Source of the DNA: Bradyrhizobium sp. C9
Lineage (GTDB): Bacteria > Pseudomonadota > Alphaproteobacteria > Rhizobiales > Xanthobacteraceae
Length of the DNA: 64,000 nucleotides
Direction: 5' to 3'
NCBI RefSeq assembly: GCF_002532045.1
Contig: NZ_NWTG01000004.1
Location: forward strand, 62,001 to 126,000
This document shows positions 57,822 to 64,000 of the stretch, one piece after another (position 1 is the stretch's first letter; each line of letters begins with the position of its first letter). The translations under genes and the position numbers were made by a program. The notes beneath the pieces were generated by a model. The model ran no database searches and was not told the DNA's origin. It worked only from the letters and a program-made list of their open reading frames with translations.

Positions 57822-58086
57822 CCGGCCTCCCCCTGCTTCCTTCACGCAAACGTGGGCGATCGGCATTGCCGGAGTCAACGGCTCCCGCGCCTTGCATCAG
57901 GCTTTCGCACCACGATTTGTGCGCAGCGGTAAGCCGGATTGCGTACCGCGCCCTTGCAGATGAGCCCCGCGTCGGTGCGGGCTTGCCGTCCGCGACGGCG
58001 CGAGGATAGCCTCACCCTATGGGCGATGCGCCGGCGCAGCGCACGCTCCCAACAACAACGAACAGGCGCCAATGGGGAGACGCGCC

Positions 58087-59493
58087 ATGTTCGAGATTCT
58101 CGATCGCCGGACGACTCTGACCGGCAACCAGATCAAGATCCTTGCGGCGGCCATCATCGGCGATGCGCTGGAATTCTTCGACTACTTCCTGATCGGCTTT
58201 GTGCTCGCGTTCCTGATCGGGCCGTGGAAACTGACTTTTGGCCAGTCCGCCACCGTGCTGATGAGTTCCGGCATCGGCGCCATCCTCGGCGCCTATCTGT
58301 GGGGCTGGCTGGCCGACCGGGTCGGACGCCGCGTCGTCTTCATCGGCACCGTCCTGAACTTCTCGATCGCAACCGGCCTGCTCTATTTCACGCCCGACAA
58401 TGGCTGGGTTTACCTCGCGATCCTGCGCTTCTTCGTCGGCACCGGCGTCGGCGGCCTCTATTGTGTCGACCTGCCGCTGGTGCAGGAGTTCATGCCCTCG
58501 CATAAGCGCGGCTGGGTCGGCGGGCTCGTCACCTGCGTGATTCCGCTCGGCGTCGGCCTCGGCGCGGTGCTGGGCGCGATCATGGGCACCGATCAGTGGC
58601 GGCTGCTGTTTGCGATCGGCGTGCTGCCATCGGTGATGGTGCTGCTGATCCGGCTCTGGGTTCCGGAGTCGCCGCGCTGGTTGTGCCGGCAGGGACGCTA
58701 TGACGAAGCCCGCAAGTCGCTGGCTTGGGCGCTGCAGGTGCCGCCGTCGGAGCTGCCCTTGCCGAGCGCGGCCGACGCCGGCCCGATCGTCAAGACAAGC
58801 TGGTTCGACCTGTTCAAATATCCGCGCAGCCTGATCGTCTCCTGGCTCGGCAATGCCGGCGCACAGACCGGCGTCTACGGCATCACGCTGTGGGCGCCCG
58901 CGCTGTTCGTGCTGCTCTTGAAGGTCACGCCGCAGGAGGCCGCCAAGATGATGATCCTGCTCAGCGTCACCGGCTTCCTCGGCCGCATCTCGTTCTCGTA
59001 TTTCTCGGAACTGCTGGGACGGCGCATCGCCGGCGGCCTGCTCGGCTTCGGCGCCGGCGCGCTGACCATCATCGCCGGCTATCACTACGATGCGACGCTG
59101 TTCGGCATGTCGGCATTCTGGCTGTTGCTCGGCGCCACCTTCTTCTTCGCCGACGGCGGTTTTGCGATCGTCGGCCCCTATGCCGCGGAGGTCTGGCCGT
59201 CGCATCTGCGCACCACGGGCATGGGATCGGCCTATGGCTTCGGCGGCATCGGCAAGATCATCGGACCGGTCGGGCTTGCCCTGATCGTCGGCTCGAACAA
59301 CTACCTCAAGCCGGATGTGCCGCTCACCCAGATCCCGACCGCCTTCGTCTATCTCGGATGCTGGTTCCTGATGGCGGGTGCCGTCTATCTGTTCTTCGGG
59401 CTCGAGACCCGGGGCAAGTCGATCGAGCAGATCGACAAGGAACTCAACGCGGCGGCTGACGTCGCAGCGTCCGCAACGATCCGGCGCGCCTGA
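58087..59493 (+). CDS. MFS transporter
   Basis: A 468-residue major facilitator of the sugar/aromatic acid/metabolite:H+ symporter type. About twelve helices, with the loop motif GWLADRVGRR after helix 2 and the helix 6-7 loop PESPRWLCRQGRYDEARKSL. The start MFEILDRR has ggggag upstream. It lies 11 bases before a flavoprotein gene, with which it probably forms a catabolic operon. The substrate is unknown. Confidence 0.92.
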   Translation: MFEILDRRTTLTGNQIKILAAAIIGDALEFFDYFLIGFVLAFLIGPWKLTFGQSATVLMSSGIGAILGAYLWGWLADRVGRRVVFIGTVLNFSIATGLLYFTPDNGWVYLAILRFFVGTGVGGLYCVDLPLVQEFMPSHKRGWVGGLVTCVIPLGVGLGAVLGAIMGTDQWRLLFAIGVLPSVMVLLIRLWVPESPRWLCRQGRYDEARKSLAWALQVPPSELPLPSAADAGPIVKTSWFDLFKYPRSLIVSWLGNAGAQTGVYGITLWAPALFVLLLKVTPQEAAKMMILLSVTGFLGRISFSYFSELLGRRIAGGLLGFGAGALTIIAGYHYDATLFGMSAFWLLLGATFFFADGGFAIVGPYAAEVWPSHLRTTGMGSAYGFGGIGKIIGPVGLALIVGSNNYLKPDVPLTQIPTAFVYLGCWFLMAGAVYLFFGLETRGKSIEQIDKELNAAADVAASATIRRA

Positions 59494-59504
59494 GGGAGGC
59501 CAGC

Positions 59505-60692
59505 ATGAGCGTGACTTCAGCCGATCTTGCCGGTGATCGCGAGGTGATCGCCCGCGCCGAGGCGGTCAGGGACGCTGTTGCGGCGGCCTCCGACGCGATC
59601 GAGACGACGCGCCGCCTGCCACCCGATCTACTCGACCGGCTGCACGAGGCGCGGCTGTTTCGCCTCTTGCTGCCGCGCGCGACCAAGGGGATCGAAACCG
59701 ATCCCGTCACCTTCTTCCATGTCATCGAGACCATCGCCAAGGCCGATGCCTCGACCGCGTGGTGCCTGAGCCAGGCCGGCGGCTGCGCGATGTCGGCGGC
59801 CTATCTCGACCTGCCGGTCGCGCAGGAGATGTTCGGCGACCCGCGCGCCGTGCTGGCCTGGGGACCCGGCCCGAAGGTCAAGGCGGTCGAGTGCGCTGGC
59901 GGCTACCGCGTCACCGGGGTCTGGTCGTTTGCATCAGGCGGGCGGCACGCCACCTGGCTCGGCGCCCACTGCCCGGTCTATGCCGCGGACGGCTCGCCCC
60001 GCCGCGACGCCAATGGCGAGCAGGTCGAGCGCACCATGCTGGTGCGGACCGAAGACGTCGAATGGACCGACATCTGGAACACGGTCGGGCTACGCGGCAC
60101 CGCCAGCGACCAGTTCGCGCTCGACGATGTCTTCGTCCGTGCGGACCATTCGATCACCCGCGAATTCGATCGCGAATGCCGCGAGAATGGTCCGCTGTAC
60201 CGGATGAGCAACCACACTTGCTACCAGGTCGGCTTCGCCGCGGTTGCCTGCGGCATCGCGCGCAGCGCGCTGGACAATTTCGTCGACGTCGCCCGTAACA
60301 AGGTGCCGCGCGGCATGAAGAAGACGTTGCGCGACAATGCCGTGGTGCAATCCGGCCTCGCCCAGGCCGAGGTCAATCTGCGCGCCGCCCGTGCCTTCCT
60401 GCTGCAGTCGATGGCGGATATCTGGCAGGATCTGGTTGCCGGGCACAGCATCACGGTCGCGCAGCGCATGACGATCCGGATGGCGGCAACGCACGCCATC
60501 CACAAGGCCCGGGAAGCCGTCGACTTCGCCTACAACACGGCCGGCGCGACCGCGATCTTCGACGGCCATCCGCTGGAGCGACGCTTCCGCGACATCCACA
60601 CCGTGACCCAGCAATTGCAGGGCCGCTTCAGTCATTTCGAGACCGTCGGCGCCTGGATGCTCGGTGTCGATGCCGACCTCAGCTTCGTTTAA
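59505..60692 (+). CDS. Acyl-CoA-dehydrogenase-like flavin monooxygenase
   Basis: A 395-residue protein of the acyl-CoA dehydrogenase fold, closest in pattern to the two-component flavin monooxygenase group (HsaA/HpaB-like): RLPPDLLDRLHEARLFRLLLP, DASTAWCLSQAGG, GYRVTGVWSFASGGRHATW, VGLRGTASDQFALDDVFV and TAGATAIFDGHPLERRFRDIHT. It may oxidise an aromatic or acyl compound. It is flanked by the MFS transporter and a VOC protein in one operon. No flavin reductase gene is nearby. Confidence 0.85.
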   Translation: MSVTSADLAGDREVIARAEAVRDAVAAASDAIETTRRLPPDLLDRLHEARLFRLLLPRATKGIETDPVTFFHVIETIAKADASTAWCLSQAGGCAMSAAYLDLPVAQEMFGDPRAVLAWGPGPKVKAVECAGGYRVTGVWSFASGGRHATWLGAHCPVYAADGSPRRDANGEQVERTMLVRTEDVEWTDIWNTVGLRGTASDQFALDDVFVRADHSITREFDRECRENGPLYRMSNHTCYQVGFAAVACGIARSALDNFVDVARNKVPRGMKKTLRDNAVVQSGLAQAEVNLRAARAFLLQSMADIWQDLVAGHSITVAQRMTIRMAATHAIHKAREAVDFAYNTAGATAIFDGHPLERRFRDIHTVTQQLQGRFSHFETVGAWMLGVDADLSFV

Positions 60693-60716
60693 CTCGATTT
60701 CTCAGGGAGGAGAACC

Positions 60717-61118
60717 ATGCCGTTGGGTGGACTACAGCATTTCACGATCGAGCCACAGGACCTGGAGAAGACAAAGGCGTTCTATTGCGATGTGCTCGGG
60801 CTCGAGAACGGTGAACGCCCGCCGCTCGATTTCCCCGGCTACTGGCTCTATTCCGGCGGCCAGGCCACTGTCCATTTAATGGGCACCCGCAAGCCGCGCG
60901 ACGGAATCGTGGTGCGCGGCACCGAGAAGAAATATGAAGACACCGGCCGGCTCGATCATATTGCCTTCGCCGCCACCGACGTCGACGCCGTGCGCAAGCG
61001 CCTGCAGGCCAAGAACGTCAGCTTCCGCGAGCAGATCGTGCCGCGCACCGGCGACACCCAGATATTCCTCTACGATCCCGACGGCGTCGGGGTGGAGCTG
61101 AACTTCCCGAAGGGCTGA
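60717..61118 (+). CDS. VOC-family (glyoxalase/dioxygenase fold) protein
   Basis: A 133-residue single VOC module with metal-ligand candidates His8 (LQHFTIE), His (TVHLMG), His (RLDHIAF) and Glu (VELNF), as in glyoxalase I-type enzymes, fosfomycin-resistance proteins and extradiol dioxygenases. It is the last gene of the MFS-monooxygenase-VOC operon, suggesting a dioxygenase or isomerase role downstream of the monooxygenase. It is preceded by an agggaggag ribosome-binding site. Confidence 0.85.
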   Translation: MPLGGLQHFTIEPQDLEKTKAFYCDVLGLENGERPPLDFPGYWLYSGGQATVHLMGTRKPRDGIVVRGTEKKYEDTGRLDHIAFAATDVDAVRKRLQAKNVSFREQIVPRTGDTQIFLYDPDGVGVELNFPKG

Positions 61119-61154
61119 ACCTGTCTTCGCCGGATTATCCCGCTGCTCAACAAT

Positions 61155-61182
61155 TGGCCGGCGCAGGTGCCGGCCAGTTTTT
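61155..61182 (+). terminator. Intrinsic terminator after the VOC gene
   Basis: An 8-bp stem (tggccggc / gccggcca) with a six-base loop, followed by gttttt. It lies 37 bases after the VOC stop and ends the MFS-monooxygenase-VOC operon. Confidence 0.75.
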
Positions 61183-61378
61183 CATGTCAGCGAAACGGTT
61201 CCCGACAAGGCCCCGACTCGGCCATCACTCGGGCGTGATCTGGTCCGTTTTTCTTCAACATTGAATGACGAATTAACCGGGCCGCGCCGCTGCGGCAGAA
61301 TAGCCGGGTGCTGCGCCTTTAACCTACCCCAGGGCCTGGTGGCCCGGCTATTCGTCCCCACTTCGCCGTCGATGGGGC

Positions 61379-62128
61379 TCAATCGAGCCCGCGTTCGTGG
61401 CTGAGGCGGACCATTTCGTTGATGAAGATTTGTTTCTGCTTGTCGTCGAGGCTCGCATAGAGCGGCTCGGCGGCGTCGGCGACGCCGCGCTGATCGACTG
61501 CGCGGTCATTGAGGAACTGGGCCTCGTTGCGCATCTGCTCGATGATATCGTCAGGCGGATCGCGCTGCGCGCGTGCGATGCGCAGGTTGAGGCGGTCGGC
61601 GCCATTGTGGCCGAGATAGTGCATCGCGCTGTTGAAGCCGGCCCAATTCTTCTCCTGCTCAGGCGTCAGGTTGAGCTCCTTCTTGATCCGATCGATGTTG
61701 GCGTCGCTGTTGGCGACGATCTGTTCGGCCGTGAGCTGCGGCGCGCCTGCCTGGGTCAGCACGGTCGGCGCCTTCGCACCCTTGTCCTTGGCGGCGGCCT
61801 TGGCCGACTTGGCGGCCTTGGCGCCCTGCTTGTCGCCGGACGCGGGCGCCTGCGCATTCTTGCCGTTACCGGCATTGGGGTTGGCGTTGTTGTTGCCGGT
61901 CAAGACCCCGGTCACGCCGGTCACGACCCCGACGACGCCGCCGATTGCTCCGCCCAGAACACCGCCAACCGGTCCGGCGGCCTTGTTGCCTTCACGCGCG
62001 CCGTTTTCGACTCCCTGCACGATCTGCGCATCGACCATATGAGGCACTGCAAGCAGCGTGACGGTGGCGGCCCCAACCGCGGCGCACAATCTCCATTGTG
62101 CTCGCAGCTTCGCTACCGGAATGAGCAT
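61379..62128 (-). CDS. Periplasmic LTxxQ (Spy/CpxP-like) protein
   Basis: A 249-residue exported protein. A signal peptide (residues about 1-34) is followed by a Gly-rich stretch (VGGVLGGAIGGVVGVVTGVTGV), a Lys/Ala-rich linker (AKAAKSAKAAAKDKGAK) and a C-terminal helical domain with two LTxxQ-like motifs (LNLTPEQEKNWAGF; LYASLDDKQKQIF). Spy/CpxP proteins sense envelope stress and act as chaperones. The gly-rich and basic linker are unlike E. coli Spy. It converges with the VOC operon. Confidence 0.78.
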   Translation of the reverse strand: MLIPVAKLRAQWRLCAAVGAATVTLLAVPHMVDAQIVQGVENGAREGNKAAGPVGGVLGGAIGGVVGVVTGVTGVLTGNNNANPNAGNGKNAQAPASGDKQGAKAAKSAKAAAKDKGAKAPTVLTQAGAPQLTAEQIVANSDANIDRIKKELNLTPEQEKNWAGFNSAMHYLGHNGADRLNLRIARAQRDPPDDIIEQMRNEAQFLNDRAVDQRGVADAAEPLYASLDDKQKQIFINEMVRLSHERGLD

Positions 62129-62583
62129 GATCGGGTCTCCGTGATCGATGGTGGACTGCAGGACTGACGCGGCGGGCAGGTTCGACGAATCCGGACTTTA
62201 TCGTTTCCGGCTTCGGCAAGTCTATCGGTCGCGCTCGCCATCAACATGACGGAACATGGCTCGATCCGGCATGGCGGAGAACCTGCGGCTCAATCGCGCA
62301 CCGTCTGCGCGCATCGCTGCGCCAACCTCCGCGTGCGTCGCAGCATGATCATCGGAAGCGCGGCAAACCACGGGCATCTGCAGTGATGCCGGTGACCCTG
62401 CCTGCGATTTGACCACAACGTTAGTACTACTTGGCACAGGCATCTCGTTTCTCGACAGCAGCCGGCAATTCTGTTCTGATCAGTGTGAACGAAATCCCGC
62501 GACGTCGCGCGAACGCGACGCACAAAAACAACAACGGGATTCAAAAAAGCCTTTTGTCCGTCGGCTACCAGGGAGGGAATGCC
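62129..62583. other. Divergent region between the LTxxQ gene and the ABC binding protein gene
   Basis: This 455-base gap has no convincing gene. It contains a 12-base palindrome cgcgacgtcgcg (62498-62509), about 75 bases before the binding protein start, which may be a regulator site. The stretch just before the gene is A-rich (cacaaaaacaacaacggg). I see nothing else. Confidence 0.5.
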
Positions 62584-63924
62584 ATGTCACGGAAGAAGCT
62601 TTCGCGCCGAGAATTCGTTGCAGCGACAGCGCTGTCATCGGCGGCGCTCATTACAGCCCCCTACGTGCGTGGCGCCTATGCAGCCGGCAAGCTCTCGATG
62701 GGCTTCTGGGATCACTGGGTGCCGGGTGCGAACAGTGCCTCCACCGAGCTCGTCAATGAATGGGCCGCCAAGGAAAAGGTCGAGGTCCAGCTCGACTACA
62801 TCACCAGCCAGGGCAACAAGAACATCGTCACCATCGCCGCCGAGGCGCAGGCGAAATCCGGTCACGATATCTTCCAGATGCCGACCTGGTGGCCGCAATC
62901 CAATGCCGAACTGCTGGAACCGGTCAACGACATCATGGACCCGCTCATCAAGCTGAACGGCGACGTCAACGGCACGGTGAAATATCTCGGCCAGGCCGAC
63001 GGCAAGTGGCTCGGCGTTCCCGCCAGCGTCGGCAGCCAGATCAAGGGCCCCTGCTCGCGCATCGACCTGATGAAGAAATACGCCAATATCGACGTCCAGG
63101 AGATGTATCCGGCCGGAAGCCCGCCGAAGGCGGACAACTGGACCCTCGATACGTTCCTCAAGGCGGCCGAAGCCTGCCACAAGGCCGGCTTCCCGTTCGG
63201 CATCGGTCTCGGCGAGACCAGCGACAATGTCGACACCGCCGGCGCGATCTTCCAGTCGTTCGGCGCGCACCTGGTCGACGCCAAGGGCAATCTCACCGTC
63301 AAGACCGACGCGGTGCGCCAGTCGCTCGAATTCTACAAGAAGCTGCTGGCGTTCCTGCCGCCCGACGTTGCCGCATGGGATGATGCTTCCAACAACAAGT
63401 GGTTGGTCGCGGGCAAGGGCGCGATGATCATGAACCCACCGAGCGCGTGGGCGGTCGCCAAGCGCGATGCGCCGCAAGTCGCGGAGCAATGCTGGACCCA
63501 CGGGTTCCCGGCCGGGCCGAAGGGACGCTTCGCGCCCTATCTGCCGTTCTTCTGGTCGATCTGGTCGTTCTCGAAGAACAAGGAGGCGGCCAAGAGCCTG
63601 CTGTCCTTCCTGTCGCAGCCTGCATCGATCGAGAAGATGGTGGTGGCGAGCGGCGGCTACGATCTGCCGGCCTATGAGAAGCTCACGACCTTGAAGGTCT
63701 GGGAAGAGCAAGGGCCGCCGAAGGGCACGCTCTATCATTACCCGAACCCCTACAAGCACCAGACACTGTCGATCGCGGCTTCGCCTGCGCCGCCAAAAGT
63801 CGCGCAGCAGATCTACTTCCAGGCCACCCTGACCAAGATGTGCCTGCGCTATTACCAGGGTGAAACCATGGAAAAGACGCTCGCCTGGGCCGAGGGCGAG
63901 TGCGAAGGCTTCATGCGAAGCTGA
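62584..63924 (+). CDS. ABC transporter sugar-type solute-binding protein
   Basis: A 446-residue periplasmic binding protein of the family-1 (maltose/glycerol-3-phosphate-like) type. The twin-arginine-like signal (KKLSRREFVAATALSSAALI) ends near YAAG. The body has GFWDHWVPGANSAS, VTIAAEAQAKSGHDIFQM, the KWLVAGKGAMIMNPPSAW block and the C-terminal FSKNKEAAKSLLSFL segment. The ribosome-binding site is agggaggg. The permease and ATPase genes should follow beyond the window. The solute is unknown. Confidence 0.9.
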   Translation: MSRKKLSRREFVAATALSSAALITAPYVRGAYAAGKLSMGFWDHWVPGANSASTELVNEWAAKEKVEVQLDYITSQGNKNIVTIAAEAQAKSGHDIFQMPTWWPQSNAELLEPVNDIMDPLIKLNGDVNGTVKYLGQADGKWLGVPASVGSQIKGPCSRIDLMKKYANIDVQEMYPAGSPPKADNWTLDTFLKAAEACHKAGFPFGIGLGETSDNVDTAGAIFQSFGAHLVDAKGNLTVKTDAVRQSLEFYKKLLAFLPPDVAAWDDASNNKWLVAGKGAMIMNPPSAWAVAKRDAPQVAEQCWTHGFPAGPKGRFAPYLPFFWSIWSFSKNKEAAKSLLSFLSQPASIEKMVVASGGYDLPAYEKLTTLKVWEEQGPPKGTLYHYPNPYKHQTLSIAASPAPPKVAQQIYFQATLTKMCLRYYQGETMEKTLAWAEGECEGFMRS

Positions 63925-64000
63925 CGAACGGACGAGTTCGTGCGCGGCCGCCGATCGTGCTGGCCGCGCGAGGTCTCGTCTTTGTAGCCCAACCGCCGAA

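Noticed and set aside
62400-62440. Sigma-54-like tggcac before the ABC binding protein gene
   Set aside because: The downstream half (tctcg after five bases) lacks the required TTGC(A/T), so the GG-N10-GC pattern is not met.

Overview
The window is high-G+C alphaproteobacterial chromosome, most likely Bradyrhizobium or a close relative. The evidence is the ntrB-ntrC-ntrY-ntrX-hfq-hflX order, the rlpA / dac-tmk-holB-metG-tatD-MBL block, a palindromic dispersed repeat of the type common in Bradyrhizobiaceae, and regulatory motifs of alphaproteobacterial type (GGAAC-N16-CGTT sigma-EcfG promoters; a GAAC-N7-GAAC LexA box). I see no insertion sequence, prophage, integrase or CRISPR array.

Layout. 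1-8040: nitrogen two-component cluster (3' end of ntrB, ntrC, ntrY, ntrX), then hfq and hflX. 8084-14460: an exported D-amino-acid-oxidase-like flavoprotein whose conserved blocks are in circularly permuted order, mgtE, a LysR regulator divergent from a beta-propeller protein, mazG and queC. 14461-19538: a palindromic repeat, a cobalt-type nitrile hydratase operon (alpha, beta, accessory), a crotonase, a DUF763 protein and an unusual L,D-transpeptidase lipoprotein. 19626-21167: a compact general-stress cluster (DUF892, CsbD, PAP2) in which each gene has its own sigma-EcfG promoter. 21571-27401: TRAP transporter (DctP plus fused DctQM), acyl-CoA ligase, and a nitroreductase-MarR operon with a palindromic operator. 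27554-36332: housekeeping block read leftward (rlpA, dac, tmk, holB, metG, tatD, MBL hydrolase) with an epoxide-hydrolase-like gene on the other strand. The metG product carries a 157-residue histone-H1-like Lys/Ala tail.

36683-44495: mixed accessory genes, namely two tiny membrane ORFs, NUDIX, LMW phosphatase, tRNA-Ser(UGA), acyltransferase, alpha/beta hydrolase divergent from an HxlR regulator with two matching operator-like sites, an aminoglycoside-kinase-like protein and a PQQ-type sugar dehydrogenase. 44635-52429: a two-gene sensory operon, a 2094-residue hybrid histidine kinase with eleven 92-residue HAMP-type repeats followed by a REC-PAS-HWE kinase. 52758-54430: small genes, one pair flanking a LexA-type box. 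54543-57821: UvrD-like helicase, a possible stress-promoter-driven small RNA, an adenylate/guanylate cyclase and a PilZ protein. 58087-64000: MFS transporter, acyl-CoA-dehydrogenase-like flavoprotein and VOC protein in one catabolic operon, a periplasmic LTxxQ-type protein, and an ABC sugar-type binding protein whose permease genes would lie beyond the window.

The observations I consider most novel are the circularly permuted oxidase (8084-9259), the methionyl-tRNA synthetase with a basic H1-like tail (29163-31166), the eleven-fold HAMP array (48887-51922), the triple sigma-EcfG promoter cluster (20149-20570), and the LexA box in the 53388/53450 divergent gap. Product names rest on recognised motifs and recalled family knowledge; no database search was run.
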